Shown one piece after another: positions 34,603 to 42,599 of a stretch of 64,000 nucleotides of DNA. The stretch lies in contig NZ_BOMN01000031.1 of assembly GCF_016862215.1 (NCBI RefSeq), positions 62,001 to 126,000 on the forward strand, written 5' to 3'. The translations under genes and the position numbers were made by a program. Source of the DNA: Winogradskya humida (lineage in GTDB: Bacteria; Actinomycetota; Actinomycetes; Mycobacteriales; Micromonosporaceae). Below the pieces are notes generated by a model. The model did no database searches. It saw only the letters and a list, made by a program, of their open reading frames with translations, and was not told the DNA's origin. Position 1 is the first letter of the stretch, and each line of letters starts with the position of its first letter.

Positions 34603-35768
34603 CCCTGGCTGCGAGGGTGCGGCGCTACATCGCCGAGGAGCACGGCGAGGCGACGCCGGAGGCTCTTGTCACCGCAGTGCGTCACGAGGCCGACGCTGCC
34701 GTGCTCGGCGACACCACCGTGCTGCGCCTGGCAGGCCAGGTCCGCGACCAGCTCGTCGGCGCCGGCCCGTTGACACCCCTGCTGGCGGACGCCTCGGTCA
34801 CCGACGTTCTGGTCAACCGCCAGGAGGTCTGGGTCGACCGGGGGCGGGGCCTGGAACGGGTGGCCGTCAACGTCGGTGGCCCCGACGACGTTCGCCGGCT
34901 GGCCCAGCGCCTCGCCGCCGCCTGCGGGCGCCGGCTCGACGACGGCCTGCCCTACGCGGACGCCCGCCTCCCCGACGGCACCCGCCTGCACGCGGTGCTT
35001 CCACCCGTGGCGACCACGGGGCCGTATCTTTCGCTGCGGACGTTCCGCCAGCGCCCGTTCACCCTCGACGATCTGGTCGAGCAGGGCACCGTGCCGCCCG
35101 CGCTTGCCGAGGTGCTCTCGGCGATCGTGGCGGGGCGCCTGGCATATCTGGTGACGGGTGGCACGGGCTCCGGCAAGACGACGCTGCTCGCGACACTGCT
35201 CGGCCTCGTGCCCCCGAGCGAGCGGATCGTGCTGGTCGAGGACGCGGCCGAGCTGCGCCCCGTGCACCCCCACGTCGTCGCGTTGCAGGCGCGCACCTCC
35301 AACACCGAGGGTGCCGGGGCTGTCAGCCTCACCGAGCTCGTACGCCAGGCGCTGCGCATGCGGCCCGACCGGCTGGTGATCGGGGAGTGCCGCGGCGCGG
35401 AGGTCGCCGACCTGCTCACCGCTCTGAACACGGGGCACGACGGCGGCGCGGGCACGCTGCACGCGAATGCCCCGGCGGACGTGCCGGCTCGGCTCGAGGC
35501 GCTGGGAATGCTCTCCGGCCTGCCCCGGGCGGCCCTGCACGCACAGCTCAACGCCGCCCTCCAGGTCATCCTGCAGGTCCGCAGGATCCCACGCGGCCGG
35601 GTCCTCGACTCGATCGGCGTGCTGCTGCCGTCCAGCGAACAGCGCCTCACCACCGTGGTCCCCGCCTGGCAGCGTGGGCGTGGTGCGGGGCCCGGTTCGG
35701 TCACGCTCGCCCGCCTGCTGTCCGAGCGCGGCATGACGGTGCCACCGGTCCTGGGTTCGCAGCGATGA
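34599..35768 (+). CDS. tadA: Tad secretion ATPase TadA (CpaF family)
   Basis: Type II/IV secretion hexameric ATPase that powers Flp pilus assembly; 389 residues, cytosolic. Walker A is VTGGTGSGKTTLLATLLGL, the Asp box IVLVEDAAELRP, Walker B RPDRLVIGECRGAEVADLL, and the His box AGTLHANAPADVPARLEALG. ATG overlaps the ssd stop (ATGA) and the stop overlaps tadB (ATGA), so ssd-tadA-tadB are translationally coupled. Confidence 0.95.
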   Translation: MTLAARVRRYIAEEHGEATPEALVTAVRHEADAAVLGDTTVLRLAGQVRDQLVGAGPLTPLLADASVTDVLVNRQEVWVDRGRGLERVAVNVGGPDDVRRLAQRLAAACGRRLDDGLPYADARLPDGTRLHAVLPPVATTGPYLSLRTFRQRPFTLDDLVEQGTVPPALAEVLSAIVAGRLAYLVTGGTGSGKTTLLATLLGLVPPSERIVLVEDAAELRPVHPHVVALQARTSNTEGAGAVSLTELVRQALRMRPDRLVIGECRGAEVADLLTALNTGHDGGAGTLHANAPADVPARLEALGMLSGLPRAALHAQLNAALQVILQVRRIPRGRVLDSIGVLLPSSEQRLTTVVPAWQRGRGAGPGSVTLARLLSERGMTVPPVLGSQR

Positions 35769-36469
35769 ACGGACTGTCCTGGCTTCTCGCCGCCTCGCTG
35801 CTGACACTGGCAGCCTGGGTCGTGATCCTGCCCGTGCCGTCCGGGCTGGCCCGCCTGGGTCAGCAGCCCCGATTCCGGATGTCCCTCACCGTCTCGTCTC
35901 CCAAGCGGTTGACAGTGGTCGTGGGTGCGGGCGCAGCGTTGCTGGGGCTGTTGTTCGGCGGTCCGGTGGCCGCGACTCTCGGGCTCGTCTACGCGGTCTC
36001 GGGCGCGCGGGAGTTCGCCCACTCCGTTGCCCGTAAGCGGGCCGCTGCCGAGCACACCCGGAACCTCGACGCTCTGAGTTCGCTCGCAGCGGACCTGCGC
36101 GCGGGCGCCACACCGTCGCACGCGCCGATCCGGGGGCGGCTGGGCGAGCTGACAGCCGCCGCGGAACGCCTGGCCAACGAAACCGGGGCACCCACAGCAG
36201 ACCTGGTTGACCGCATCGAGGCAGACGCCCGCACCGCTGACCGGGCCCGTGCGCGAGCCACCGCGGAGGCCGCCGGCACCCAGATGACGGCCCTACTGCT
36301 CGCAGTTCTGCCGCTCGGTGGCCTCGGCGTCGGCTACGGCCTCGGGGCTGATCCGCTCCAGGTGCTCCTGCACACCCCGGTCGGCGCCGTCTGTGCGATC
36401 GCGGCGGCCCTGCTCCAGACCGTGGGTCTGTTGTGGTCCAACCACCTGATCAGGAGCCCGTTCGCATGA
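35765..36469 (+). CDS. tadB: Tad pilus membrane protein TadB
   Basis: Inner-membrane platform protein, 234 residues. Hydrophobic segments lie at the N-terminus (GLSWLLAASLLTLAAWVVIL), in the middle (AALLGLLFGGPVAATLGLVY) and at the C-terminus (two helices from MTALLLAVLPLGGLGVGYG), around a cytosolic helical region with the T2SSF-like LDALSSLAADLRAGATPSHA. The frame is open further upstream, but the ATG at 35765 overlaps the tadA stop and gives the normal start. The stop overlaps a small coupled ORF. Confidence 0.9.
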   Translation: MNGLSWLLAASLLTLAAWVVILPVPSGLARLGQQPRFRMSLTVSSPKRLTVVVGAGAALLGLLFGGPVAATLGLVYAVSGAREFAHSVARKRAAAEHTRNLDALSSLAADLRAGATPSHAPIRGRLGELTAAAERLANETGAPTADLVDRIEADARTADRARARATAEAAGTQMTALLLAVLPLGGLGVGYGLGADPLQVLLHTPVGAVCAIAAALLQTVGLLWSNHLIRSPFA

Positions 36470-36642
36470 CCGCTTTCCGCTGCGGTGCCGAAGCGATCCA
36501 ACGCCGGGGCGGCCCGGTTCAGGTCCCGCTCCAGCCGTGCTGCGTCGCCGCCCTCCTGCGAGCCGCGCGCACGTCCGAGTGGGTGCGATGCCCGTTCCAG
36601 GAGCTTCTGGTTCCCACCCTGATCATGGAGGGTTCTCGGTGA
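36466..36642 (+). CDS. Small ORF coupled on both sides between tadB and tadC
   Basis: 58 residues, not recognised. Its ATG overlaps the tadB stop (ATGA) and its TGA overlaps the tadC GTG (GTGA), exactly the coupling used throughout this operon, which favours real translation. The sequence has four Cys (residues 6, 25, 26, 42), is weakly basic and lacks a clear membrane helix or signal peptide (RCGAEAIQRRGGPVQVPLQP, then CCVAALLRAA). It could be a leader that only carries ribosomes to tadC, whose own GGAGGG lies at 36628-36633. Confidence 0.5.
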   Translation: MTAFRCGAEAIQRRGGPVQVPLQPCCVAALLRAARTSEWVRCPFQELLVPTLIMEGSR

Positions 36643-37229
36643 GACGCAGGGTCCTCATGGCGGTGCTGAGCGGTGCCTCCGTGGGCTACCTCGTCGGGCA
36701 CTGGTGGGGCCTGGTGCCGGCGGTCGTGGTCGCCTACGGAGCCAACCGGCTGCTCAAGCGTCAGGTGCCCGCCGCCGTTCGAGCGGGGCGCGACCGTGCG
36801 ATCGCCGACCTGCCCATCGGCGCCGACCTGCTGGCAGCCGTGCTCCGCGCCGGGCTCCCGATCGACCGCGCGGTAACCGCTGTTGCCCAGGCCCTCGGCG
36901 GCCCGCTGGGGGAACGGCTCGACCGGGTGGCCCGCTCATTGACGCTCGGCGCCGAGCCGCTCGAAGCCTGGGCCCACCTCGCGGACCTGACCGGTGCCGA
37001 ACGCCTCACCGCGGCAGCCGTGCGAACCAGCGCCAGTGGCGCCGCCCTCGCCGGAGCCCTCACCCGCCTCGCGGACGACCTCCGCACCGACCGCGCGATC
37101 GCCACCGAAGCGGCTGCCCGCCGCGCCGGCGTCCTGATCGTCATCCCCCTCGGCCTGTGTTTCCTCCCGGCATTCATGCTCGCCGGCCTCGTGCCGGTCC
37201 TCGTCGCAGTCCTCGGCGACGTCCTGTAA
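36639..37229 (+). CDS. tadC: Tad pilus membrane protein TadC
   Basis: Second platform protein of the Flp pilus, 196 residues. T2SSF domain with GADLLAAVLRAGLPIDRAVT in the middle and a two-helix C-terminus (AGVLIVIPLGLCFLPAFMLA, GLVPVLVAVLGDVL). The GTG at 36639 is chosen because GGAGGG lies 6-11 nt upstream and because it overlaps the stop of the small ORF (GTGA). 22 nt precede the pilin gene. Confidence 0.92.
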   Translation: MRRRVLMAVLSGASVGYLVGHWWGLVPAVVVAYGANRLLKRQVPAAVRAGRDRAIADLPIGADLLAAVLRAGLPIDRAVTAVAQALGGPLGERLDRVARSLTLGAEPLEAWAHLADLTGAERLTAAAVRTSASGAALAGALTRLADDLRTDRAIATEAAARRAGVLIVIPLGLCFLPAFMLAGLVPVLVAVLGDVL

Positions 37230-37251
37230 TCCCAAGAAGAAGGAGCTCCAC

Positions 37252-37626
37252 GTGCACCAACTGATCGTCGGCTTCCCCGGGCCGGTGCGGCCCGGCCCGC
37301 AATCCCCAGGCCCTTGCTTCCCGGGCTCGGGCCCCGCGGCCGTTCGGTTTGCCGCCCTGTGCTGGGCCGGCTTGCGTCTCGCCGGCTTGCGTCTTGCCGT
37401 CGGGCTGCGGCAGTTCAACGCGCGCTTCGCCGCCCTGCGTCCGGCCGGTTTCCGCCAGACCGGTTTTGGTCCGGCCGGTTTTCGTAAGGACGACGGCATG
37501 TCCACGGTCGAGTACGCGCTGGGGACGCTCGCCGCGGCCGGTCTGGCGGTGGTCCTCTACGAGGTTCTGACCAGCGACGCGATCAAGCAGCGCCTGACGG
37601 ACATGATCCTCGAGGCACTGAAGTGA
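37252..37626 (+). CDS. Flp-type pilin / DUF4244 protein with long leader
   Basis: 124 residues. The C-terminal 45 residues are a Flp-like pilin: a charged stretch, then G|MSTVEYALGTLAAAGLAV with Gly-1 and Glu+5 typical of prepilin peptidase substrates, and a single hydrophobic helix. The leader before the cleavage point is about 80 residues, unusually long, and contains repeated FxxxRxAG-like units (AALCWAGLRLAGLRLAVGLR, ALRPAGFRQTGFGPAGFRKD). The GTG at 37252 has AGAAGGAG upstream, so the long form is likely made; the ATG just before STVEY (37498) lacks support. No prepilin peptidase is in the window. The stop overlaps the TadE gene (GTGA). Confidence 0.85.
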   Translation: MHQLIVGFPGPVRPGPQSPGPCFPGSGPAAVRFAALCWAGLRLAGLRLAVGLRQFNARFAALRPAGFRQTGFGPAGFRKDDGMSTVEYALGTLAAAGLAVVLYEVLTSDAIKQRLTDMILEALK

Positions 37627-38042
37627 CCGGGCGCCGGCAGCCCGCCCCACGCAGCGGATGGCGTGGGCGTTGTCGTGGCCTGTTGTCCGTACGGCAGGAT
37701 CGGGGCTCGTTCACCGTGGAGCTGGCGGGTGGGCTGCCGGCGCTCGTGCTTCTCCTGCTCTTCGGCCTCACGGCGATCAGCGCGGTGACAGCCCGCGGCC
37801 GATGCGTCGACGCGGCCCGCGAAGGCGCCATCATCGAGGCCAGAGGAGGCCCCGGAGCTGACCGTGCGGCCGGCATCGCCCCGCCGGGCGCGACCGTCAC
37901 GATCGCCCCTGACGCTGCCGACCCCGCGAACTCGGTCACGGTCACCGTGGAAGCGCCCATCCCCGTGCTCGGCGGAAGCCTGCCGCGGCTCACCGTGCGG
38001 GCGCGAGCCGTGGCGGCCCGAGAGCCGGTGATCTACGCATGA
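37623..38042 (+). CDS. TadE-like minor pilin
   Basis: 139 residues. After a basic N-terminus the segment DRGSFTVELAGGLPALVLLL is a TadE-type prepilin helix, with Glu at the expected place. The rest is an extracytoplasmic domain (PPGATVTIAPDAADPANSVT). Two-sided overlaps (GTGA with the pilin, ATGA with the next gene) place it in the tad operon. In actinobacteria such proteins are small pseudopilins of the Flp pilus. Confidence 0.88.
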   Translation: MTGRRQPAPRSGWRGRCRGLLSVRQDRGSFTVELAGGLPALVLLLLFGLTAISAVTARGRCVDAAREGAIIEARGGPGADRAAGIAPPGATVTIAPDAADPANSVTVTVEAPIPVLGGSLPRLTVRARAVAAREPVIYA

Positions 38043-38437
38043 CGGATGCGCTGGTGCTCGTCGAGAAGCCCGGGCGGCGTCTCGGATTCGACGACGACCG
38101 CGGGGCGGCAACGATCTTCGTCCTGGCCATCGGGCTGGTATTGCTCATGGGCGGCTCCGCGGGCGCGACTGTCAGCGCGGTTCGCGTCGCCCGTCACCAA
38201 GCCCGAGCCGCAGCCGACCTCGGCGCCCTGGCCGGAGCCATGCGCGCCGACGAAGGCCCGGCCCCCGCCTGCACCCGAGCCGCCGAAATCGTCACCGCCA
38301 ACAACGCCGCCCTCACCGCCTGCCACGTGGACGGGCTCACCATCCTCGTCACGGCCGAAGTGAAGGTGAGCCCCCTCCCCGGCATGACCCACCCCGCGAC
38401 CGCGACCGCCCGGGCGGGCCCGATCTACGGCTCATAA
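38039..38437 (+). CDS. TadG/Rv3654c-like pilus-associated protein
   Basis: 132 residues, last gene of the tad operon. DDDRGAATIFVLAIGLVLLM is a pilin-like helix of the TadG N-terminal (helicase/secretion neighbourhood TadE-like) type, followed by a short domain with an AADLGALAGA motif and two Cys (in ACTRAAEIVTANNAALTACH) that may form a disulfide outside the membrane. Overlaps the TadE gene by 4 nt. Directly followed by a 17-bp minisatellite. Confidence 0.85.
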   Translation: MTDALVLVEKPGRRLGFDDDRGAATIFVLAIGLVLLMGGSAGATVSAVRVARHQARAAADLGALAGAMRADEGPAPACTRAAEIVTANNAALTACHVDGLTILVTAEVKVSPLPGMTHPATATARAGPIYGS

Positions 38438-38441
38438 CCGG

Positions 38442-38611
38442 CCTGGTGCCCCGATCGGCCTGGTGCCCCGATCGGTCTGGTGCCCCGATCGGTCTGGTGC
38501 CCCGATCGGTCTGGTGCCCCGATCGGTCTGGTGCCCCGACCCGTCTGGTGCCCCGACCCGCCTGGTGCCCGTGCCCGCCTGGTGCCCGTGCCCGCCTGGT
38601 GCCCGTGCCCG
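38442..38611. repeat. Minisatellite, ten copies of a 17-bp unit
   Basis: CCTGGTGCCCCGATCGG and close variants, starting at 38442, 38459, 38476, 38493, 38510, 38527, 38544, 38561, 38578 and 38595. The first five copies end GATCGG, the next two GACCCG and the last three GTGCCCG, a gradient of drift. It starts 4 nt after the last tad-operon stop. Confidence 0.93.
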
Positions 38612-38742
38612 TGCCTTGAACCCGCCCCATGCCCGCGGAACCGATCTGGGCCGGGAGGAAGTCGCCCCGACCTGGGGGTGAACTGCGGGCTACGGGCCGG
38701 GACTGGCGCTGGCGCTGACACTCGGGCTGCGGCTCGCGCTCG

Positions 38743-38796
38743 CGGCCTGGCTGGGGCTGGCGGCCTGGCTGGGGCTGGCGGCCTGGCTGGGGCTGG
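38743..38796. repeat. Minisatellite, three perfect copies of an 18-bp unit with degenerate flanks
   Basis: CGGCCTGGCTGGGGCTGG at 38743, 38761 and 38779. Related GGCTCGG/GGGGCTG sequence continues to about 38940. On the minus strand the unit would encode a Ser-Pro-Ser-Gln-Ala-Ala type hexapeptide. Confidence 0.9.
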
Positions 38797-38949
38797 AGGT
38801 CGGGCTATCGCCGGGGCTGGGTCTGGGGCTCGCGGTCTGGCTCGGGCTGCGGCTGGGGGTGGCGGTCGAGCTGGTGCTCGGGCTCGCGGTGGCTGTTGGG
38901 CTGGGGCGGGGTGGGTGGTGGGTGAGGGGCGCTGGTTTGGGTGGTGGGG

Positions 38950-41313
38950 CTAGTGGCGGGGTGGGAGGTGGGTGAGGACTGTGTCCAGGACGTGGACGGC
39001 TTTTGGTTTGTCCAGGGGGTTGTTGCCGTTGCCGCATTTGGGGGATTGGACGCAGGAGGGGCAGCCGGTTTCGCAGGTGCAGGAGGCGATGGCCTCGCGG
39101 GTGGCGCTCAGCCAGGCTGTGGCTGTGGCGTAGGCGCGTTCGGCGAAGCCGGCGCCGCCCGGGTGGCCGTCGTAGACGAAGACGGTGGGGCTTTCGGTGT
39201 CCTGGTGGTTGGCGGTGGAGAGGCCGCCGATGTCCCAGCGGTCGCAGGTGGCCATGAGGGGGAGGAGGCCGATGGCGGCGTGTTCCGCGGCGTGGAGGGC
39301 GCCGGGGATGTCCGGGGGTTCGACGCCTGCTTTGAGGAGGGCGTCGGGGGTGATGGTGAACCAGACGGCGACCGTGCGGAGTTGGCGGGTGGGGAGGTTG
39401 AGGGGGCGGGTGTCGATGATCTCGCCGGTGGCTATGCGGCGGCGTTGGTAGGAGACGACCTGGTTGGTGACGTCGACGTCGCCGACGAAGAGGCTGACCG
39501 GGCCGGCGTCGACCCGTTCCCTGATCGCGACGACGGACAGGTCGGTGACGTCGCGGGCGTGGGTGGACCAGTCGGGGTTGGCGGGGTGGACCAGGGCTAC
39601 GGCGTCGTCCAGGTCGAGGTTGTCCACCACGTAGGTGACGCCCTGGTGCAGGTAGACCGCGCCGGTGTGGAGCATGACGTGCGAGGAGCCCTCGTCGACC
39701 GTGCCCAGCAGGCGGCCCGTGGACCTCTCGACCACGGCGATGGGGCCGCCGCCGGTGCCGCGCAGGTCGACGTCGGGGCGGCCCTGGTGGGTCCAGTACC
39801 AGCCGGACGGGCGTTTGCGCAGGGCGCCGGAGGCGGTCAGCGCTTCGACTGCCAGGCGGGCCGGTTCGCCGCCGAAGAGGTCGAGGTCTGCGGGGCGCAG
39901 GGGGGCCTCGGATGCCGCGGAGCAGAGTTGCGGGCCGAGGACGTACGGGTTGGTGGGGTCGAAGACCGTTGCCTCGACGGGACGGCCGAAGAGTGCCTCG
40001 GGGTGGTGCACGAGGTAGGTGTCGAGGGGGTCGTCCCGGGCTATCAGGACCGCGAGGGCCTCGCCGCCGGCCCGGCCCGCGCGGCCCGCCTGCTGCCACA
40101 GGGAGGCGCGGGTGCCGGGGTAGCCGCAGATGAGTACGGCGTCCAGCCCGACGAGGTCGACGCCGAGTTCGAGGGCGTTCGTGGACGCGAGGGCGAGCAG
40201 TTCGCCCGAGAGCAGGGCCCGTTCGATGGCGCGGCGGTCCTCCCTGAGGTAACCGGCCCGGTATGCCGCGACGCGTTTGCCCAGGCCCGGCACCGCCTCG
40301 TCGAGCGAGCGGTGGGTCATCGACGCGACGACCTCGGCGCCGCGGCGGGAGCGGACGAAGGCGAGCGTGCGGGTGCCCGACACGACCGCGTCGGTCAGGA
40401 GGTCCGCCGTCTCGCTCAGTGCCGACCGGCGGGTCGGGGGCAGGTCGGGATCTTCGTGGGGCACCAGCGGGGGCTCCCAGAGGGCGAACGTCACGGCCCC
40501 GCGCGGCGACGCGTCCTCGGTCACCGCGGTTACGGGCAGGCCGGTCAGCCGGGACGCCGCGCCGGCCGGGTCGCCCGAGGTGGCCGAGGCCAGCACGAAG
40601 GTCGGGTTGCCGCCGTACTGGGCGGCCAGGCGGCGCAGACGGCGCAGGACGTGGGAGACGTGCGAGCCGAAGACTCCCCGGTAGGTGTGGCACTCGTCGA
40701 TCACGACGTACGAGAGGCGGCGCAGGAAGACGGCCCATTTGGCGTGGGCCGGCAGCAGGGCGTGGTGGAGCATGTCGGGGTTGGTGAGCACGAAGCGTGA
40801 GTGCTCGCGGATCCACTCGCGCTCCTCGCGCTGGGTGTCACCGTCGTATGTGGCCGGCCGGACACCGTCGAGGTCCAGCCGGGCGACGGCTCGTAGCTGG
40901 TCGGCGGCGAGGGCCTTGGTGGGGGAGAGGTACAGCACGGTCGCCCGGGGATCGTTCAGGAGTCTGCTCAAAGCAGGCATCTGGTACGCGAGAGACTTGC
41001 CGGACGCCGTCCCCGTGGCGATGACGACGTTGTGACCGCTGTGGGCGTACGCGGCAGCTGTGGCCTGATGCTCCCAGGGCTCGAAGCCGTAAGCCTCCCG
41101 CAGGGCAGCGGGCACCCACTCGGGCCAGGGTGCCGTTCGCCCGGTCCGGGCCGCGACCCGCTCGACATGCGTGACCGGTGATTCGTCGCGTGACGAGCGT
41201 CCGGCCCGCAGCCGATGCAACAGATCAGCGGCGTCGAGAGGCGGCGCGAGAGACGGTCCGGGGGTGGCCGATCCGCTGCGTGCGGCGGGGATGCCGGGGA
41301 CGGTCGTGGTCAC
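38950..41313 (-). CDS. DEAD/H-box helicase with C-terminal Cys cluster (MrfA/Hrq1-like)
   Basis: 787 residues from the GTG at 41313. Superfamily 2 helicase: the Q-like and Walker A region is IATGTASGKSLAYQMPALSR, motif Ib LTNPDMLHH, Walker B VVIDECHTYRGVFGSHVSHV, motif III LASATSGDP, and motif VI QQAGRAGRAGG. The C-terminal region holds the four-Cys metal site CTCETGCPSCVQSPKCGN typical of the DUF1998/MrfA group. Bacterial MrfA repairs mitomycin C lesions independently of UvrA, and the yeast relative Hrq1 acts in crosslink repair; this role is by family. It is divergent from bldG with about 140 nt between, a neighbourhood kept in Streptomyces. The upstream open frame before 41313 is not homologous. 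Confidence 0.92.
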   Translation of the reverse strand: MTTTVPGIPAARSGSATPGPSLAPPLDAADLLHRLRAGRSSRDESPVTHVERVAARTGRTAPWPEWVPAALREAYGFEPWEHQATAAAYAHSGHNVVIATGTASGKSLAYQMPALSRLLNDPRATVLYLSPTKALAADQLRAVARLDLDGVRPATYDGDTQREEREWIREHSRFVLTNPDMLHHALLPAHAKWAVFLRRLSYVVIDECHTYRGVFGSHVSHVLRRLRRLAAQYGGNPTFVLASATSGDPAGAASRLTGLPVTAVTEDASPRGAVTFALWEPPLVPHEDPDLPPTRRSALSETADLLTDAVVSGTRTLAFVRSRRGAEVVASMTHRSLDEAVPGLGKRVAAYRAGYLREDRRAIERALLSGELLALASTNALELGVDLVGLDAVLICGYPGTRASLWQQAGRAGRAGGEALAVLIARDDPLDTYLVHHPEALFGRPVEATVFDPTNPYVLGPQLCSAASEAPLRPADLDLFGGEPARLAVEALTASGALRKRPSGWYWTHQGRPDVDLRGTGGGPIAVVERSTGRLLGTVDEGSSHVMLHTGAVYLHQGVTYVVDNLDLDDAVALVHPANPDWSTHARDVTDLSVVAIRERVDAGPVSLFVGDVDVTNQVVSYQRRRIATGEIIDTRPLNLPTRQLRTVAVWFTITPDALLKAGVEPPDIPGALHAAEHAAIGLLPLMATCDRWDIGGLSTANHQDTESPTVFVYDGHPGGAGFAERAYATATAWLSATREAIASCTCETGCPSCVQSPKCGNGNNPLDKPKAVHVLDTVLTHLPPRH

Positions 41314-41455
41314 GCGTGAACTCTGACACCGGTATGGCGGGAACCCCAAACGGGTACGACGGAGGGTGCGACGCGCCGGGCAATGACGGCCGGTGGTTAG
41401 ATTCGCTGGGGAGATCGGCCCCCCGAGAGCATGTGGCACGGAGGGAGGAGGACCG

Positions 41456-41827
41456 ATGGAGCTGTCGCTGACGACCCGGACAGTCGGCGAGCACACGGTG
41501 CTCGACGTCGGCGGTGAGGTGGATGTTTACACGGCACCGCGCCTGCGTGAACGGCTCGTGGAGCTGGTCGACGGCGGTTCGCGGCATGTCGTGGTGGACC
41601 TCGCGCGCGTCGATTTCCTGGATTCCACCGGCCTGGGCGTGCTGGTCGGCGCGCTCAAGCGGTTGCGTGCCGCCAATGGCACGTTCGGCCTGGTCTGCGC
41701 CAAGGAACCGTTGCTGAAGATTTTCCGGATCACCGCGCTCGACCAGGTGTTCCCGATCTATTCCTCCGTCGAAGCGGCTATCTCGACGTCGTCCGGCGAA
41801 CGCGACGACAACCCTCCGACGGCGTGA
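41456..41827 (+). CDS. bldG: Anti-sigma factor antagonist BldG
   Basis: 123-residue STAS-domain protein. [20 protein letters not shown] carries the phosphorylatable Ser57, the residue number known for Streptomyces BldG. In Streptomyces BldG is needed for aerial growth and antibiotic production and controls sigma factors through partner anti-sigma proteins. Strong GGAGGGAGGAG ribosome site at 41440-41450. Downstream orf3 overlaps it by 1-4 nt, and helicase upstream plus hppA downstream match the Streptomyces bldG locus. Confidence 0.92.
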   Translation: MELSLTTRTVGEHTVLDVGGEVDVYTAPRLRERLVELVDGGSRHVVVDLARVDFLDSTGLGVLVGALKRLRAANGTFGLVCAKEPLLKIFRITALDQVFPIYSSVEAAISTSSGERDDNPPTA

Positions 41828-42264
41828 TGGCGACGGTACGGCTGTCCTTCTCGCCGGCTCCTGTGCACGTGCGCACTGCCCGTCTGGTCGGTGTCGCGGT
41901 GGCCCGGCGCGCGGGGGTGGCCGAGGAATTGCTGGACGAGGTGCGCCTCGCGATCGGTGAGGCCTGCACCAGGGCCGTCGCGCTGCACAACCAGTACCGC
42001 ATCCCGGATCTGGTCATGGTGGAGATGTCGGACTCGGACTCGTACATGGTGCGGGTGATCGATCGTGCCCCGATCGAGGCGAGCATCGGCCTGACCAAGT
42101 TGCCGCCCGACGAGCTGGCCGCCGAGTCGCTCACGGACGAGGCGCTGACCACCGGTGTCGGCTTTGCCCTGCTCGCCGGATTTGTCGACGATCTCCAGGT
42201 CCGCCCGGTTGATGAGGGCGCCGGCACCGAGGTCCGCATGGTCTGGCCCGTCCACCGTCGCTGA
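41827..42264 (+). CDS. RsbW-type anti-sigma/ATPase-like partner of BldG (ORF3-like)
   Basis: 145 residues with the HATPase fold of anti-sigma kinases. The N-box region reads VRLAIGEACTRAVALHN; the Mg-binding Asn of active kinases (EAxxN) is Arg49 here. The G-box is TTGVGFALLAGFVDDL, also weak. It may bind BldG without phosphorylating it efficiently, so the kinase for BldG could be elsewhere. The start is ATG 41827 (TGATG overlap with the bldG stop) or the GTG at 41824. Same gene order as Streptomyces bldG-orf3. Confidence 0.88.
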   Translation: MATVRLSFSPAPVHVRTARLVGVAVARRAGVAEELLDEVRLAIGEACTRAVALHNQYRIPDLVMVEMSDSDSYMVRVIDRAPIEASIGLTKLPPDELAAESLTDEALTTGVGFALLAGFVDDLQVRPVDEGAGTEVRMVWPVHRR

Positions 42265-42599
42265 AGGCCCGCCAAAGCTCGTCGAAAAAGCTAAAGCGAA
42301 CCGCTCAGCGCAAAAAGGACACCGTCCGGCGCAAGCGGTGGGTAAACGCTGCCCGGGGCCGGGAGCTTAAAGGCTGTCTGACCTGGACGCCAACCGCTGA
42401 CACAGCGAAGAACATCACCACGCCGTGGGCCTAAGATATGTGACCATCACCACGTTCTCCCGTTACAGTACGCCAGTAATCAGCTACTGCTCCCTGGGTG
42501 CCGCACCCCGCGGGACCTGGTTCGTCGTCTCCCCGTCCAGGGGATGCGCCGAGCAGTCTCGTCCGCTGTTCGGTGCGTACGGTGCACAGGAGGACATTG
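42265..42599. other. Upstream region of hppA
   Basis: 335 nt without a gene. Several short purine-rich and palindromic pieces are present (GCGCAAGCGG, CCCGGGGCCGGG), but I could not fit a known riboswitch. It presumably holds the hppA promoter. Confidence 0.5.

Larger units (their letters stand above)
38438..38949. other. Gene-free repeat stretch between convergent tad operon and helicase
   Basis: 512 nt occupied mainly by two minisatellites. On the minus strand one frame stays open through the repeats from inside the helicase gene and would read a Ser/Pro/Ala-rich tail, but it is not the helicase frame. Confidence 0.6.

Noticed and set aside
38941..40800. Plus-strand open frame opposite the helicase gene
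   Set aside because: Gly/Val/Asp-rich composition with no motif; the helicase motifs on the minus strand are unambiguous.
41393..41455. Longer start for bldG at the upstream open frame
   Set aside because: GGAGGGAGGAG directly precedes ATG 41456, and the resulting Ser57 numbering fits known BldG.
42265..42599. Possible cyclic-di-AMP or other riboswitch before hppA
   Set aside because: I could not fit a known riboswitch core; the C/G-rich palindromes are too short and unspecific.
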